DNA of 64,000 nt, from the NCBI RefSeq assembly GCF_003990645.1, contig NZ_RYZK01000001.1:842595-906594 (forward strand), in the 5' to 3' direction. The translations under genes and the position numbers were made by a program. The notes beneath the pieces were generated by a model, which worked only from the letters and a program-made list of their open reading frames with translations, did not search any database and was not told the DNA's origin. Positions within the stretch are counted from its first letter, which is position 1; every line of letters starts with the position of its first letter. This DNA comes from Shimia sediminis. Its GTDB lineage: Bacteria > Pseudomonadota > Alphaproteobacteria > Rhodobacterales > Rhodobacteraceae. Shown piece after piece: positions 1 through 10,888 of the stretch.

Positions 1-897
1 GGCCATCAGACGTTTGATGTCGGTCTGACCAATCGCCGCCACGGCGCCCAGGAACATCGACAGCACCGACAACAGCGCGATGATCTGCTGCCAGTCACCC
101 ACATTGCCGCCAAAGGCGTCATGCAACACGCGTGCAAACAGCGCCATGGCGGCCACTTTCGGCGCGGTGGCAAAGAAGGCGGTGATCGGTGTCGGCGCGC
201 CTTGGTAGACGTCCGGGGTCCACATGTGGAACGGCACGGCCGAGACCTTGAACGCCAGACCACAGGCAATGAACACGAGACCAAAGAGCATCCCCAGCGA
301 CACATGGCCATGACCCGCGGCGTCGATGATACCGGCGAAATTGGTTGTGCCAGCAAAGCCGTAAACCAGCGACGAACCATAAAGCAACAGACCCGACGAC
401 AGTGCGCCCAGCACAAAGTACTTCATGCCCGCCTCAGCCGACTTGGCACTGTCCCGGCGCATCGAAGCGATCACGTAAAGCGACAGCGACTGCAATTCGA
501 GCCCCATATAAAGCGCCATCAGGTCGCCTGCGGAAACCATGACCATCATGCCAACAACCGACAGGGTCACCAGCACGGGGTATTCGAACCGCAGCATACC
601 GCGACGGCTCATGTAATCCTGCCCCATGATCAACACGGCAGCAGCGGACAACAGGATCGTCACCTTGGCAAAACGGGCAAAGCCGTCGTCGTTGAACATG
701 CCGTCAAAGGCCACACGCTCGCCCTCGCCGCCCAGCCCGATCCACGCGGCAACCACCACGAAAACCGCAGCAGTGGCCCAGGTCAGGGTGCCCGCGATGC
801 CGTCCTTGCGCGTGTAAACCGCGCCAATCAGCGCCACCATCGCATAACAGGCCAGCAGGATCTCTGGCAGAATGATATTCAGATCAGCCTGGATCAT
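1..897 (-). CDS. nuoN: NADH-quinone oxidoreductase subunit N, C-terminus cut by window edge
   Basis: This is one of the three antiporter-like membrane subunits of complex I, which couple NADH oxidation to proton pumping across the cytoplasmic membrane. Translating the minus strand from the ATG at 895-897 gives 299 uninterrupted codons to the window edge. The visible part is hydrophobic throughout. It contains the [11 protein letters not shown] helix with the conserved Glu, the [11 protein letters not shown] loop, and the [11 protein letters not shown] segment at the edge. About 180 C-terminal residues are missing compared with the usual length. It is the last gene of the nuo operon, 15 bp after nuoM. 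Confidence 0.96.
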   Translation of the reverse strand, partial: MIQADLNIILPEILLACYAMVALIGAVYTRKDGIAGTLTWATAAVFVVVAAWIGLGGEGERVAFDGMFNDDGFARFAKVTILLSAAAVLIMGQDYMSRRGMLRFEYPVLVTLSVVGMMVMVSAGDLMALYMGLELQSLSLYVIASMRRDSAKSAEAGMKYFVLGALSSGLLLYGSSLVYGFAGTTNFAGIIDAAGHGHVSLGMLFGLVFIACGLAFKVSAVPFHMWTPDVYQGAPTPITAFFATAPKVAAMALFARVLHDAFGGNVGDWQQIIALLSVLSMFLGAVAAIGQTDIKRLMA

Positions 898-912
898 TTT
901 CTCAAGCTCTCC

Positions 913-2460
913 TTAATGCGACGCCATTGCCGCGTCCCCGATCGGGGTTTGCGCAACTGCGGTTTCATAGTTGTGGATCAGCGCCTCGACCGAGGGGCCA
1001 ATGATATCGGTGACCAGTGGCGGATAGACACCCAGGATCAGGGTCATCGCCACCAGCGGGGCAAAGATCCATTTCTCGCGGGCGGTCATGTCGCTGATCG
1101 ACTTCAGGCTTTCCTTGATGAGATCGCCAAAGACCACACGGCGATAGAGCCACAGCGCATAAGACGCCGAGAAGATCACGCCCGAGACCGCGAAGAGAGC
1201 AACCCAGGTGTTGGCCTTGAAGATACCCAGGATGGTCAGGAATTCCCCGACAAAGCCCGAGGTGCCCGGCAGGCCGACGTTGGCCATGGTGAAGAACATG
1301 AAGATCAGCGCATAGGCCGGCATCCGGTTCACCAGACCGCCATAAGCATCAATCTCACGTGTGTGCATGCGGTCATAGATCACGCCCACACACAGGAACA
1401 ACGCGCCCGAGATGAAGCCGTGGCTCAGCATCTGAAAGATAGCCCCGTCAATACCCTGCTGGTTGGCAGCAAAGATACCCATGGTCACATAGCCCATGTG
1501 CGCCACCGAAGAGTAAGCGATCAGCTTTTTCATGTCTTCCTGCACCAGCGCCACCAGCGAGGTATAGACAATCGCAATCGCCGACATCCAGAGAACCAGA
1601 TCGGTCATCACGGCCGAGCCAACCGGGAACATCGGCAAGGAGAAGCGCAGGAAGCCGTAGCCGCCCATCTTCAACAGGATCGCCGCCAGAACCACAGAAC
1701 CCGCAGTGGGCGCCTGCACGTGTGCATCCGGCAACCAGGTGTGCACCGGCCACATCGGCATCTTCACCGCAAAGCTTGCGAAGAACGCCAGGAACATCAG
1801 CGTCTGCATACCGCCGACGATGTGGATGCCCAGCACCGAGAAGCTTTCCGAGGCGAACTCATGACGCATCAGGGTCGGAATGTCGGTGGTGCCTGCGTCG
1901 GCAAACATCGCCACCATCGCAACCAGCATCAGGACCGAGCCGAGGAAGGTATAAAGGAAGAACTTGAAGCTGGCGTAGATGCGGTCCTTGCCGCCCCAGA
2001 TGCCGATGATCAGGAACATCGGGATCAGGCCCGCCTCAAAGAACAGGTAGAACAGTACCAGGTCCAGCGCCATGAAGACGCCGAGCATCAGCGTTTCCAG
2101 CAGCAGGAAGGCGATCATGTATTCCTTGACGCGGTGCTCGACGTTCCACGAGGCCGCAATCACCAGCGGCATCATAAAGGTGGTGAGCATCACGAACAGA
2201 ACCGAGATCCCGTCCACACCCAGTTTGTATTTCAGGCCCATCAGCCATTCGCGTTCTTCCACGAACTGGAAGCCGGTGTTCGAGGGGTCAAACTCGAACA
2301 GGATGGCCAGCGACACCAGGAAGGTGATGACCGTGGCCACCATCGCGACCCATTTCGCGTTGCGCTGAGCCGCCGCCTCTTCCCCGCGCAGGAAGATCGC
2401 GAGGATCGCCGCTGCGAGCGCAGGGATAAAAGTCACAAGGGAGAGCAAGCTATCGTTCAT
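913..2460 (-). CDS. nuoM: NADH-quinone oxidoreductase subunit M
   Basis: Antiporter-like proton-pumping subunit of complex I (515 aa), located in the inner membrane. It is hydrophobic throughout with about 14 predicted helices. It carries the [13 protein letters not shown] helix with the conserved Glu, the [16 protein letters not shown] loop and the [11 protein letters not shown] segment typical of NuoM. Its ATG (2458-2460) overlaps the nuoL stop by one base (TAATG), so the two are probably translationally coupled. Length and motifs are normal for the family. The long open frame on the opposite strand is a codon-bias artefact. Confidence 0.98.
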   Translation of the reverse strand: MNDSLLSLVTFIPALAAAILAIFLRGEEAAAQRNAKWVAMVATVITFLVSLAILFEFDPSNTGFQFVEEREWLMGLKYKLGVDGISVLFVMLTTFMMPLVIAASWNVEHRVKEYMIAFLLLETLMLGVFMALDLVLFYLFFEAGLIPMFLIIGIWGGKDRIYASFKFFLYTFLGSVLMLVAMVAMFADAGTTDIPTLMRHEFASESFSVLGIHIVGGMQTLMFLAFFASFAVKMPMWPVHTWLPDAHVQAPTAGSVVLAAILLKMGGYGFLRFSLPMFPVGSAVMTDLVLWMSAIAIVYTSLVALVQEDMKKLIAYSSVAHMGYVTMGIFAANQQGIDGAIFQMLSHGFISGALFLCVGVIYDRMHTREIDAYGGLVNRMPAYALIFMFFTMANVGLPGTSGFVGEFLTILGIFKANTWVALFAVSGVIFSASYALWLYRRVVFGDLIKESLKSISDMTAREKWIFAPLVAMTLILGVYPPLVTDIIGPSVEALIHNYETAVAQTPIGDAAMASH

Positions 2461-4598
2461 TAGTGCGCTCCTCCGCTGAGCGAAATCCAGGTGATAAGAA
2501 CGGCAACGCCGATCACCATGGCTAGTGCATAGGTAAAGATGTAACCGGACTGGGCGCGGCCCGCGAGGCGGGTGAACCAGGGCACGATGCCCATCGCCAC
2601 GCCATTGAGGAACCCGTCGATCACGTTGCCATCACCGCGTTTCCAGAAGAAACGGCCAAGCGCCTTGGCGGGACGGACAAAGATCGCGTCGTAAAGCTCG
2701 TCAAAGTACCACTTGTTCAAGAGGAACTGATAAAGCGGACGCTGGCTCTCGGCCAGTTTCGCAGGGAAGGCCGGGTTCACGATGTAGAAATAGAACGCAG
2801 TCACAAAACCCAACAGCATTGCGATGAACGGCGAGACCTTGACCCATGTCGGGGCGTGGTGGGCATCGTCCAGCACGTGGTTGTCCGGGTGCATGAAGAT
2901 CGCGCCTTCCGGGGCTTCGCCATGATGCGCCGCCATGACAGGCGCATGCGCCGGATCGTCATGTTTGGCGGCGTGATCATCGCCGTGCTCTTCGGTCGCG
3001 TGCGCGTCCTCATCGCCATGATCGTCCGTGGCAGGCTCGTCGCCGTGGCTGTCCGCAGCTTCATGGTGCGCCGGAATGCCGAAAAAGGCATTGACCTGCT
3101 CGTGTTTGCCAAAGAACGACCCGTACCACAGCATCCCCGAAAAGATTGCCCCCAGCGCCAGCACGCCAAGCGGCACCAGCATGACCATGGGGCTTTCGTG
3201 GGCGTGGTCGTGGGTGTGCTTGTTGCCGCGTGCCTCACCGTAAAAGGTCAGGAACATCAGCCGCCACGAGTAGAACGAGGTGAACAGCGCCGCAATGACC
3301 AGCATCCAGAAGGCATAGCCCCCTTGCGTGCCGGCCCATGCGCTCTCGATCACCGCATCCTTGGACAGGAAGCCGGCGAAACCGATATGGGTCAGCGGGA
3401 TGCCAACGCCGGTGATGGCCAGCGTACCGATCATCATCGCCCAGAAAGTCATGGGCAGTTTCTTACGCAGGCCGCCATAGTTGCGCATGTCCTGCTCGTG
3501 ATGCATGCCGTGGATCACCGAGCCGGCGCCCAGGAACAGCATCGCTTTGAAAAACGCGTGGGTGAACAGGTGGAACATGGCGACCGAATAGACGCCCACA
3601 CCTGCGGCCACGAACATGTAACCCAGCTGCGAACAGGTCGAATAGGCGATCACGCGCTTGATGTCGTTCTGCACCAGACCCACGGTCGCGGCAAAGAACG
3701 CGGTGGTGGCACCGATATAGACCACGACCATCTTGGCTTCGGGCGCATATTCAAACAGCGGCGACATCCGGCAGACCAGGAAAACACCCGCCGTCACCAT
3801 GGTCGCAGCGTGGATCAGCGCCGACACAGGGGTCGGACCTTCCATCGCGTCCGGCAACCAGGTGTGCAGGAACAGCTGCGCCGACTTCCCCATCGCGCCG
3901 ATGAACAACAGGAAAGCCAAGAGGTTCGCGGCATTCCAGTCGGTCCACAGGAAGGTGATCGAGGTTTCCGCCAGCGCCGGTGCGGCGGCAAAGACGTCGT
4001 CAAACTTGATCGAGTCGACCATGAAGAACAGGCCGGCGATCCCGAGGGCAAAGCCAAAGTCACCCACGCGGTTGACCACAAAGGCCTTGATCGCGGCGGC
4101 GTTGGCCGACGGTTTCTTGTAGTAAAACCCGATCAGCAGGTACGAGGCGACGCCCACACCTTCCCAACCAAAGAACATCTGCACCAGGTTGTCGGCGGTG
4201 ACCAGCATCAGCATGGCAAAGGTAAAGAAAGACAGATACGCAAAGAAGCGCGCCTTGTAGTGCTCATCCTCTTTCCAGGCCTCGTCATGGGCCATGTAGC
4301 CAAAGGAATAAAGGTGCACCAGCGCCGAGACCGTGGTCACGACGATCAGCATGATCGCGGTCAGCCGATCCAGACGGATCGCCCAGGCCGTATCCAGCGT
4401 GCCGGACTGGATCCAGTCGAGAACGTGAATGTAATGGGTCTGCCCATCATGGGTCAGGAACACGACCCAGCTCAAGAGACAGGCCAGGAACAACAGGCCA
4501 GTGGTGACCCACTGCGCGCCCTTTTCCCCGATAAAGCGCCAGCCGAAGCCACCAATAAGGCTACCGATCAGCGGAGCGAACAGGATGATCTTTTCCAT
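2460..4598 (-). CDS. nuoL: NADH-quinone oxidoreductase subunit L
   Basis: Largest antiporter-like subunit of complex I (712 aa), with the long lateral helix at the C-terminus. Diagnostic motifs are [35 protein letters not shown] and the FLSKDAVIE segment. It is longer than typical enterobacterial NuoL (about 610 aa) because of a hydrophilic stretch at about residues 505-580 that is very rich in His and Asp, with at least 15 His in about 75 residues. The flanks of this stretch are membrane helices, so it is an inserted loop. It ends in a TAATG overlap with nuoM and starts 5 bp after the nuoK stop. Confidence 0.98.
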   Translation of the reverse strand: MEKIILFAPLIGSLIGGFGWRFIGEKGAQWVTTGLLFLACLLSWVVFLTHDGQTHYIHVLDWIQSGTLDTAWAIRLDRLTAIMLIVVTTVSALVHLYSFGYMAHDEAWKEDEHYKARFFAYLSFFTFAMLMLVTADNLVQMFFGWEGVGVASYLLIGFYYKKPSANAAAIKAFVVNRVGDFGFALGIAGLFFMVDSIKFDDVFAAAPALAETSITFLWTDWNAANLLAFLLFIGAMGKSAQLFLHTWLPDAMEGPTPVSALIHAATMVTAGVFLVCRMSPLFEYAPEAKMVVVYIGATTAFFAATVGLVQNDIKRVIAYSTCSQLGYMFVAAGVGVYSVAMFHLFTHAFFKAMLFLGAGSVIHGMHHEQDMRNYGGLRKKLPMTFWAMMIGTLAITGVGIPLTHIGFAGFLSKDAVIESAWAGTQGGYAFWMLVIAALFTSFYSWRLMFLTFYGEARGNKHTHDHAHESPMVMLVPLGVLALGAIFSGMLWYGSFFGKHEQVNAFFGIPAHHEAADSHGDEPATDDHGDEDAHATEEHGDDHAAKHDDPAHAPVMAAHHGEAPEGAIFMHPDNHVLDDAHHAPTWVKVSPFIAMLLGFVTAFYFYIVNPAFPAKLAESQRPLYQFLLNKWYFDELYDAIFVRPAKALGRFFWKRGDGNVIDGFLNGVAMGIVPWFTRLAGRAQSGYIFTYALAMVIGVAVLITWISLSGGAH

Positions 4599-4603
4599 CT
4601 GCC

Positions 4604-4909
4604 TTAGCCTTTCATCACGTTGACATCTTCGACCGCGATGGTGCCGCGGTTACGGAAGAAGGAGACAATGATCGCGAGGCCAATCGCGGCTTCCGCCGCG
4701 GCAACGGTCAGGATGAACAGGGTGAACACCTGCCCGACCAGATCGCCCATGTAGCTCGAGAACGCCACCAGGTTAATGTTGACGGAAAGCAGCATCAGTT
4801 CGATCGACATCAGCAGGATGATGACGTTCTTCCGGTTCAGGAAGAGGCCAAAGATCCCGATGACGAAGAGAACCGCCGCCACGGTGAGATAATGTTCCAG
4901 TCCGATCAT
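4604..4909 (-). CDS. nuoK: NADH-quinone oxidoreductase subunit K
   Basis: Small membrane subunit of complex I (101 aa, three helices) that links the peripheral arm to the proton pumps. Both conserved membrane Glu residues are visible, in [13 protein letters not shown] and in [12 protein letters not shown] chose the ATG at 4907-4909 ([10 protein letters not shown]), which matches the family N-terminus; the frame stays open upstream. The ribosome-binding sequence (GAGGGAC) lies inside the end of the preceding unrelated gene, whose stop is 4 bp upstream. Confidence 0.97.
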   Translation of the reverse strand: MIGLEHYLTVAAVLFVIGIFGLFLNRKNVIILLMSIELMLLSVNINLVAFSSYMGDLVGQVFTLFILTVAAAEAAIGLAIIVSFFRNRGTIAVEDVNVMKG

Positions 4910-4913
4910 ATTC

Positions 4914-5399
4914 TCAAAGTCCCTCGAATTTTTTCTTGCCGTTACGCAGCTTTGGGAACGCTGCTGCGCAGGCGCAGTTTTCTTCTGTTTTTTTCTGTAG
5001 CGACACTTCGAAGCCTCGCGCGTCAAACTGTTGTTTGACCTTTTCAAGTGAGTAGCGTTCTTGCGAGTTCAGCATTGCATGCAGAGTGCTTCTCGCTTCT
5101 TCTGAGCGGTCGAAACTATCGGACCGCCCCTCTTTCTTCCATTCCGCGCGAACTTCAACGGTTGTGCCGGAACCACAATCGGAAACGACGAGCTTTCCAT
5201 TCTGGACGCAACCATCATCAAAGCAAAATCCACCCACTTCCTCATAGGACACGACACCCTGACCAATCACACGATGATCAATTTCGACCCAATGATGCGA
5301 GACAACAGAGTTGTGCTCACACTCGCCAATAGGAAAGGCGTATGAGGCGACGGGCAGCAACATCGCAGCCAGAAGAGATATGAGCGCTTTAAGCTTCAA
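4914..5399 (-). CDS. secreted Cys-containing protein of unknown function inside the nuo operon
   Basis: The predicted product is 161 aa. The start is inferred as TTG at 5397-5399, because a clear signal peptide begins there ([21 protein letters not shown], counting TTG as Met) and the TTG overlaps the nuoJ stop as TTGA. The mature part has several Cys residues ([29 protein letters not shown]), suggesting disulfides in the periplasm. I do not recognise the family. The gene is visibly richer in A/T than the nuo genes on either side and ends in a basic GKKKFEGL tail. Position and coupling suggest co-expression with complex I; the role is unknown. A start further upstream inside nuoJ is possible but would lose the signal peptide. 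Confidence 0.7.
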   Translation of the reverse strand: MKLKALISLLAAMLLPVASYAFPIGECEHNSVVSHHWVEIDHRVIGQGVVSYEEVGGFCFDDGCVQNGKLVVSDCGSGTTVEVRAEWKKEGRSDSFDRSEEARSTLHAMLNSQERYSLEKVKQQFDARGFEVSLQKKTEENCACAAAFPKLRNGKKKFEGL

Positions 5400-6004
5400 A
5401 CACCCTGCCCCGGTTTCACGTCTTTCAGTTCCATCGCGTCTTTGGGATCGCGCCACATCTGGTGCAGCACGTTCTGACGTTTCACGTCACGGCGGTGGCG
5501 CATGGTCAGAACGATGGCGCCTATCATGGCGACCAGCAGGATCAGACCGGCCAGTTGGAACAGAAGGAAATACTGGTCGTAGATAATCAGGCCCAGAGCG
5601 GCGGTGTTCTGCACACCCTCGGGCGCAACAGCGGCGCGCGACGCCTCGGCGGTGTCGGCAAACTGCCAGACGCCGATGGCCATGCCGAACTGCATCAGCA
5701 GGATCACGGCAATCAACAGCGCCAGCGGCATGTATTGCGCCATGCCTGCTTTCAGCTCGGCAAAGTCGATGTCCAGCATCATCACCACGAACAGGAACAA
5801 TACGGCGACCGCCCCCACGTAGACGATGATCAACAGCATCGCGACAAATTCCGCCCCCAGCAGCACGAACAGCCCCGCCGATGACAGAAAGGCCAGGATC
5901 AGCCAGAGCACCGAATGCACCGGGTTGCGGCTGATCACGGTGAACAGCCCGCCCGCGATGGCGCTGAGCGCGAAGAGGTAAAAGGCCAGAGCAACCATAC
6001 TCAT
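5396..6004 (-). CDS. nuoJ: NADH-quinone oxidoreductase subunit J
   Basis: Membrane subunit of complex I (202 aa, five predicted helices). The third-helix pattern, [20 protein letters not shown], contains the conserved Tyr and Gly region that forms the pi-bulge in NuoJ. The start ATG at 6002-6004 overlaps the stop of the upstream carboxymuconolactone-decarboxylase-like gene as ATGA. The stop in turn overlaps the TTG start of the downstream secreted protein. The soluble tail (about residues 165-202) contains [20 protein letters not shown], which resembles the tail of Rhodobacterales NuoJ. Confidence 0.97.
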   Translation of the reverse strand: MSMVALAFYLFALSAIAGGLFTVISRNPVHSVLWLILAFLSSAGLFVLLGAEFVAMLLIIVYVGAVAVLFLFVVMMLDIDFAELKAGMAQYMPLALLIAVILLMQFGMAIGVWQFADTAEASRAAVAPEGVQNTAALGLIIYDQYFLLFQLAGLILLVAMIGAIVLTMRHRRDVKRQNVLHQMWRDPKDAMELKDVKPGQGV

Positions 6005-6408
6005 GTGTCACTATCCTCGTTTTCGGCCATGACACCTTCGGCAAGCTCCAGGGCTTTGGTCATGGCGGGTATGCCGGCGAACATCGACATCTGTCCGATG
6101 GTCTCGACGATTTCTTGTTTTGTTGCGCCCGCCTCCAGAAGGTGACGAACGGTCATGCGGATTTGCGGCTCGCCCTGGGCGCCCAGAACGGTCAGCGCGG
6201 CCAGCGTCAGCAGCAAACGGGTCTTGGCGTCCAGCCCGTCCTTGTTGATGGTGTTGCCAAAGAACATCTCCATCATCTCTTTGGACATGGTGGGCCACAG
6301 GTTTTCGAACCCTTTCGGGGTGAACGACTCCATCGCAGGGTTCATGGCCTTGGCCATCTCCTGATACTGCGCGATCATCGCTTCAAAGGGGTTCTTGCCA
6401 TCGGTCAT
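6001..6408 (-). CDS. carboxymuconolactone decarboxylase-like protein between nuoI and nuoJ
   Basis: The predicted product is a 135-aa cytoplasmic, all-helical protein. The central part ([20 protein letters not shown], then [19 protein letters not shown]) matches the carboxymuconolactone decarboxylase/AhpD fold. The CxxC pair used by AhpD-type peroxidases is absent, so peroxidase activity is unlikely. The start ATG (6406-6408) overlaps the nuoI stop as ATGA, and its stop overlaps the nuoJ start the same way. It must therefore be co-translated with complex I subunits. A Met-rich N-terminal 40 residues ([11 protein letters not shown]) precedes the fold. The function is unknown; an assembly or quinone-related role is only inference. 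Confidence 0.88.
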   Translation of the reverse strand: MTDGKNPFEAMIAQYQEMAKAMNPAMESFTPKGFENLWPTMSKEMMEMFFGNTINKDGLDAKTRLLLTLAALTVLGAQGEPQIRMTVRHLLEAGATKQEIVETIGQMSMFAGIPAMTKALELAEGVMAENEDSDT

Positions 6409-6899
6409 CGGTAGGGTGCATCCAATTCGAGGTTCTTGGCGATCTCGGCTTCCCAACGTTCGCCGTTCGCGAGCAATTTATCCTTGTCGTAGAACAACTC
6501 TTCGCGGCTTTCGGTCGAGAACTCGAAATTCGGCCCTTCGACAATCGCATCCACCGGGCAGGCTTCCTGGCAGAAGCCGCAGTAGATGCACTTGGTCATG
6601 TCGATGTCATAGCGCGTGGTGCGGCGGCTGCCATCTTCGCGGGGTTCCGCGTCAATGGTGATCGCCTGCGCCGGACAGATGGCTTCGCACAGCTTACAGG
6701 CGATGCAACGCTCTTCCCCATTGGGGTAGCGACGCAGCGCGTGTTCGCCGCGGAACCGCGGGCTCAGCGGACCCTTTTCATGCGGGTAGTTGATCGTCAC
6801 CTTTGGGCCGACAAAGTACTTCATCCCCAGCCGGAACGCCTTGAAAAAGTCGGTCAGCAGGAAATAGCCAGCCGCGCGTTTATAGTCGATCTGAGTCAT
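6405..6899 (-). CDS. nuoI: NADH-quinone oxidoreductase subunit I (two 4Fe-4S clusters)
   Basis: Peripheral-arm subunit of complex I (164 aa) that carries clusters N6a and N6b. Two ferredoxin motifs are visible: [16 protein letters not shown] and [17 protein letters not shown] chose the ATG at 6897-6899 ([13 protein letters not shown]), which lies immediately upstream of the amphipathic N-terminal helix. The frame stays open upstream but that extension is nuoH antisense-like sequence. It begins 1 bp after the nuoH stop and ends in an ATGA overlap with the next gene. Confidence 0.98.
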   Translation of the reverse strand: MTQIDYKRAAGYFLLTDFFKAFRLGMKYFVGPKVTINYPHEKGPLSPRFRGEHALRRYPNGEERCIACKLCEAICPAQAITIDAEPREDGSRRTTRYDIDMTKCIYCGFCQEACPVDAIVEGPNFEFSTESREELFYDKDKLLANGERWEAEIAKNLELDAPYR

Positions 6900-6900
6900 A

Positions 6901-7941
6901 TCAGCCTCCAATCGCCCAGCGGGCATAGGCGCCGCCGAAAAGTTCGAATTTCGCCAGGAACGCCACCAGAACAACCCAGACCAGCGACATCGGCAGGAAG
7001 ACTTTCCAACCAATGCGCATCAGCTGGTCATAGCGGTAGCGCGGCACCAATGCCTTGACCATCGAGAACATGAAGAACGCGAGGCCCATCTTGGCAATCA
7101 TCCAGAAGATACCATCCGGCAGACCCGGGATCGGCGACAGCCAGCCCCCAAAGAACAACAGGCTCACCAGCGCGCACATCAGCACCACGGCCACCAGTTC
7201 ACCGATCATGAACAACAGGAACGGGGTCGACGAGTATTCCACCTGATAGCCCGCCACCAGTTCAGATTCCGCCTCTGGCAGGTCGAACGGAGGACGGTTG
7301 GTTTCCGCCAGCGCCGAGATGAAGAACAGGAACAGCATCGGGAAATGCGGCAGCCAGTACCAAGAGAAGATGCCATACTTGCCATCCTGCGCGGCAACAA
7401 TGTCGCCAAAGTTCATCGAGCCGGTCGAGATGATGATGCCGATGATGATCAGACCCAGGCTGACCTCGTAAGAGATCATCTGCGCAGCCGACCGAAGCGA
7501 CCCGAGGAACGGGTACTTCGAGTTCGACGCCCAGCCGCCCATGATCACGCCGTAAACCTCAAGGCTCGACACCGCGAACACATACAGGATTGCAACGTTG
7601 ATGTCCGACAGGACCCAGCCATCGTTGAACGGGATCACCGCCCAGGCGATCAGCGCCATCACCAGCGACACCATCGGTGCCAAAAGGTACACGGCCTTGT
7701 CCGCACCAGCCGGGAAGACCACTTCTTTCACGATGTACTTCAGAAAGTCCGCAAAGCTCTGCATCAGGCCAAAGACACCAACAACGTTGGGACCCCGGCG
7801 CAGCTGGACCGCGGCCCAGATCTTGCGGTCGGCATACATCAGAAAGGCCAGCGCCACCAAAAGTGGAACGACAAGCAACAGGATCTGGCCCACTGTCAGC
7901 AGCAGGATCCCGAGGTTCGTGGTGGTAAAGAATTCAATCAT
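6901..7941 (-). CDS. nuoH: NADH-quinone oxidoreductase subunit H
   Basis: Membrane subunit of complex I (346 aa, eight helices) that forms the quinone-binding chamber with NuoB and NuoD. Conserved segments are [18 protein letters not shown] in the first loop, the acidic quinone-channel loop [17 protein letters not shown], and the C-terminal [13 protein letters not shown]. The start ATG at 7939-7941 has a GAGGACCC Shine-Dalgarno. It follows the stop of a small lipoprotein gene by 6 bp. Confidence 0.98.
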   Translation of the reverse strand: MIEFFTTTNLGILLLTVGQILLLVVPLLVALAFLMYADRKIWAAVQLRRGPNVVGVFGLMQSFADFLKYIVKEVVFPAGADKAVYLLAPMVSLVMALIAWAVIPFNDGWVLSDINVAILYVFAVSSLEVYGVIMGGWASNSKYPFLGSLRSAAQMISYEVSLGLIIIGIIISTGSMNFGDIVAAQDGKYGIFSWYWLPHFPMLFLFFISALAETNRPPFDLPEAESELVAGYQVEYSSTPFLLFMIGELVAVVLMCALVSLLFFGGWLSPIPGLPDGIFWMIAKMGLAFFMFSMVKALVPRYRYDQLMRIGWKVFLPMSLVWVVLVAFLAKFELFGGAYARWAIGG

Positions 7942-7947
7942 GGGTCC

Positions 7948-8379
7948 TCACACCGTGGGTATTCCGTTGTCTTTACAGTCCGCAACGATGACTTCGGCGT
8001 CGATCGTCTTGAGACCGTCCGGCAGCGCCGACGAGATGGTATAAGCCGCATCCCCTCTCCACATGCCGTCGTCAAATGTCGTGGTCGTGCGCACGTGGCG
8101 CGCAAAACCGTATCCCCGGATCAGCGCATATTGCGCCGCGGCGCATTCCGCATAGCGGGCCACGCTGTTGGGGGCTTCGGGGTCGTCCTTGTCGCCGCGC
8201 ATGGCGACATGAAACCGGACGAGATCGTCTTCCAGCAACCGTGTCTCAACACCCTGATACAGTGCATCCTGCGACACGGTCCCGCCACAGGACACGCCCT
8301 CACCACAGGTCGGCGCACAGGCCGACAGACCCAGCGCCAGCGCCGGAACCATGGGGGATATGAGGGCGTTCAGGTGCAT
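7948..8379 (-). CDS. small lipoprotein between nuoG and nuoH
   Basis: The predicted product is 143 aa. A hydrophobic leader ends in the lipobox LSAC (Cys21), so it should be a lipid-anchored envelope protein. The mature region has a Cys cluster (APTCGEGVSCGG) and later single Cys residues (YAECAAAQ, VADCKDN). I do not recognise a domain. Its ATG (8377-8379) overlaps the nuoG stop by one base (TAATG), so it is translated with nuoG, and nuoH follows at 6 bp. It belongs to the group of unrelated small genes placed between complex I genes here. Envelope location means it cannot contact the cytoplasmic NuoG directly. Confidence 0.82.
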   Translation of the reverse strand: MHLNALISPMVPALALGLSACAPTCGEGVSCGGTVSQDALYQGVETRLLEDDLVRFHVAMRGDKDDPEAPNSVARYAECAAAQYALIRGYGFARHVRTTTTFDDGMWRGDAAYTISSALPDGLKTIDAEVIVADCKDNGIPTV

Positions 8380-10391
8380 TACTCTGCGGCGACCTTCTGG
8401 TTGGCGCGGTCCTTGGCGTTGGCGGCCAGTTCGGCCATCAACTCGGACGCGCGGGCAATCGGGTTGGTCAGATAGAAATCATCCACGGCAGCAAAGAACT
8501 TGCCCGCTTTCAGATCGGCGATCGGCAGCGGCTCCCAGCCGTTGTCGACAACCTGATCGATCTGCGCCAGATGCGGCACCTCGGCCACCAGCGCCTGACG
8601 CAACTGCGCAAGGCTGTCATAACCCAGCGTTGCACCCAGCTCGGCGCTCAGCGCGCGCAGGATGGCCCAGTTTTCCTTGGCCTCACCCGGTGCAAACCCG
8701 GCACGCATCGCCAGTTGCGGACGGCCTTCGGTGTTTACGAACACCCCGTTCTCTTCGGTATAGGCCGCTGCGGGCAGGATCACGTCGGCGCGATGCGCAC
8801 CGCGGTCACCATGGCTGCCCTGATAAATCACGAACGGCCCCTCGGCGATCTCAACCTCATCAGCACCCAGGTTGTAAACCACCTCGGCCCCTTCCAGCGC
8901 GACATCCATCCCGCCTTCGGTCACGGCACCGACATCCATCGCGCCCACACGGCTCGCGGCGGTGTGCAGCACCATCATCTTGCCGGTCAGCTTTTCGGTC
9001 AGCTCCATGCACTTGGCCAGAACCGCAATCCCGTCGCCTTCGTTGATGGCGCCCTGCCCAACGATCACAACTGCATTGTCCGAGGCCTCGGCGGCCTCCA
9101 GCATGCCCGGGAACATCCGGCGGCCGGGCCCGTGATGGGTGGTCTCATAGGTCAGATCACCGCTTTTCACACCCACGGTGTGGACCTCGGCACCGCGCAG
9201 CCAGGCCTTGCGGATACGGGCATTGAGAACCGGCGCCTCGTTGCGTGGATTCGACCCGATGATGTAAATAACCTTAGCGTTATCAATATCTTCGATGGCC
9301 GCATTGCCCACATAGGCCGAGCGATTGTCTGCCGGAAGAACTGCGCCATTGGTGCGGCATTCGATGTTGCCTTCCAGACCGTCAACGATCTGTTTCAACG
9401 CAAATGTCGCCTCAACCGGGGCCAGATCGCCAATCAGAGCAGCGACTTTCTTGCCCTTCATGGCCTCGGCAGCCGCGCTCAGCGCTTCGCCCCATGTGGC
9501 GGGCTTCAGCTTGCCATCAACCCGCACATAGGGGCGATCCAGACGCTGGCGGCGCAGACCGTCCCAGACAAAGCGGGTCTTGTCGGAAATCCACTCTTCG
9601 TTCACGCCATCATGGTTGCGCGGCAGGATGCGCATCACTTCGCGGCCCTTGGTATCGACGCGGATGTTCGACCCCAGCGCATCCATCACGTCGATGGTCT
9701 CGGTCTTGGTCAGCTCCCACGGACGAGCGGTAAAGGCATAAGGCTTCGAGGTCAGCGCGCCCACCGGGCACAGATCAATGATGTTGCCCTGCAGGTTCGA
9801 ATCCAGCGTCTGGTTCAGATAGCTGGTGATCTCGGCGTCTTCACCGCGTCCCGTCTGACCCATCTGGCTGATGCCCGCGACCTCGGTCGTGAAGCGCACA
9901 CAACGGGTGCAGGAAATACACCGCGTCATCGTGGTCGAGACCAGCGGCCCCAGATCCAGATCATCCACCGCGCGCTTGGGCTCCTGGAACCGCGTGTCCG
10001 AGATGCCATAGGCCATGGCCTGATCCTGCAGGTCACACTCCCCACCCTGGTCGCAGATCGGGCAATCCAGCGGGTGGTTGATGAGCATGAACTCCATCAC
10101 CCCTTCGCGGGCCTTCTTGACCATGGGCGAGTTGGTTTTCACCACCGGAGGCTGGCCTTCGGGGCCGGGGCGCAGATCGCGCACCTGCATCGCACAAGAG
10201 GCCGCAGGCTTGGGCGGACCGCCGACAACCTCGACCAGACACATCCGGCAGTTGCCGGCAATCGACAGACGTTCGTGGTAACAGAACCGTGGAATTTCCA
10301 CACCGGCCTGCTCACAGGCCTGGATCAGCGTCATCGCGCCGTCTACTTCCACTTCGGTCTCGTCAATGACGACTTTGCGCAGGTCAGACAT
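8379..10391 (-). CDS. nuoG: NADH-quinone oxidoreductase subunit G
   Basis: Largest peripheral subunit of complex I (670 aa), carrying three iron-sulfur clusters. Visible ligands are Cys37, Cys48, Cys51 and Cys66 for the 2Fe-2S N1b; His106, Cys110, Cys113 and Cys119 for N5; and Cys158, Cys161, Cys164 and Cys208 for N4. The remaining residues form the molybdopterin-oxidoreductase-like domain, which lacks a cofactor in this family. The length is that of the alphaproteobacterial and mitochondrial 75-kDa subunit, shorter than the E. coli form. It ends in an Ala/Lys tail and overlaps the next gene as TAATG. Confidence 0.98.
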   Translation of the reverse strand: MSDLRKVVIDETEVEVDGAMTLIQACEQAGVEIPRFCYHERLSIAGNCRMCLVEVVGGPPKPAASCAMQVRDLRPGPEGQPPVVKTNSPMVKKAREGVMEFMLINHPLDCPICDQGGECDLQDQAMAYGISDTRFQEPKRAVDDLDLGPLVSTTMTRCISCTRCVRFTTEVAGISQMGQTGRGEDAEITSYLNQTLDSNLQGNIIDLCPVGALTSKPYAFTARPWELTKTETIDVMDALGSNIRVDTKGREVMRILPRNHDGVNEEWISDKTRFVWDGLRRQRLDRPYVRVDGKLKPATWGEALSAAAEAMKGKKVAALIGDLAPVEATFALKQIVDGLEGNIECRTNGAVLPADNRSAYVGNAAIEDIDNAKVIYIIGSNPRNEAPVLNARIRKAWLRGAEVHTVGVKSGDLTYETTHHGPGRRMFPGMLEAAEASDNAVVIVGQGAINEGDGIAVLAKCMELTEKLTGKMMVLHTAASRVGAMDVGAVTEGGMDVALEGAEVVYNLGADEVEIAEGPFVIYQGSHGDRGAHRADVILPAAAYTEENGVFVNTEGRPQLAMRAGFAPGEAKENWAILRALSAELGATLGYDSLAQLRQALVAEVPHLAQIDQVVDNGWEPLPIADLKAGKFFAAVDDFYLTNPIARASELMAELAANAKDRANQKVAAE

Positions 10392-10394
10392 GGT

Positions 10395-10799
10395 CTACTT
10401 AGCCCTCAATAGCGCGCCGATCGCGCTTTTCTTTGCAATTTCCGCGCGGCCGACCACGCAGAAGGTTTCAGGTTGTCCATAGATCGCGCCCTGAGACTTC
10501 AGGTAAGCCTCGCCCTTGGCGCGCATCCGCTTCTTTTGCTCTTTGGATTTCATGTACGTCTTGATTTCGTCGTTCGAGTAGCCCAGCTCATTGGCCCGCG
10601 CCTTCAGCTCCCAGGCTTGCCCAAGCGCCTTCATCTTGCGGGCGGCGATATCTTCGCAGATTTCGCTGATTTCCCAGCCCACAGCCGCGGCGAACAGCTT
10701 GTTTTCGATCTCGGGAACGTCACTCAAAGGCGGTTTGGCCGCCGCGGCAGCCCCTGCCAGAACACTCACGCCCAATACAACCGGCAACATCACACGCAT
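10395..10799 (-). CDS. secreted DUF5333-like protein between nuoF and nuoG
   Basis: The product is 134 aa. I chose the ATG at 10797-10799 because it has a good ribosome-binding site (AGGAGAG) and begins a signal peptide (MRVMLPVVLGVSVLAGAAAAA) with cleavage near Ala21. The mature part is helical and basic (SKEQKKRMRAKGEAYLK) with two Cys (EICEDI, ETFCVVG) that could form one disulfide. Size, position and sequence resemble the Rhodobacterales family I know as DUF5333; I could not check this against a database. It lies 3 bp upstream of nuoG. Its periplasmic location and position inside the operon are conspicuous, but the function is unknown. Confidence 0.85.
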   Translation of the reverse strand: MRVMLPVVLGVSVLAGAAAAAKPPLSDVPEIENKLFAAAVGWEISEICEDIAARKMKALGQAWELKARANELGYSNDEIKTYMKSKEQKKRMRAKGEAYLKSQGAIYGQPETFCVVGRAEIAKKSAIGALLRAK

Positions 10800-10888
10800 C
10801 TTTACTCTCCTGTCTGCGGACACGCGGGACTCGCGCGCCTCTGCTGCGACAGGAGCGTTTTGTGCTCGTGTTATGCAATAACCTCGGC

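Noticed and set aside
121-2463. A 780-codon open frame on the plus strand opposite nuoM and nuoN
   Set aside because: It lies antisense to well-supported complex I genes, is rich in His, Arg and Gln with no domain, and comes from the third-position GC bias of nuoM.
2856-4607. A 583-codon plus-strand open frame opposite nuoL
   Set aside because: Antisense artefact of nuoL codon use; low-complexity composition without a family.
8571-10412. A 613-codon plus-strand open frame opposite nuoG
   Set aside because: Antisense shadow of nuoG; no ribosome-binding site or recognisable domain.
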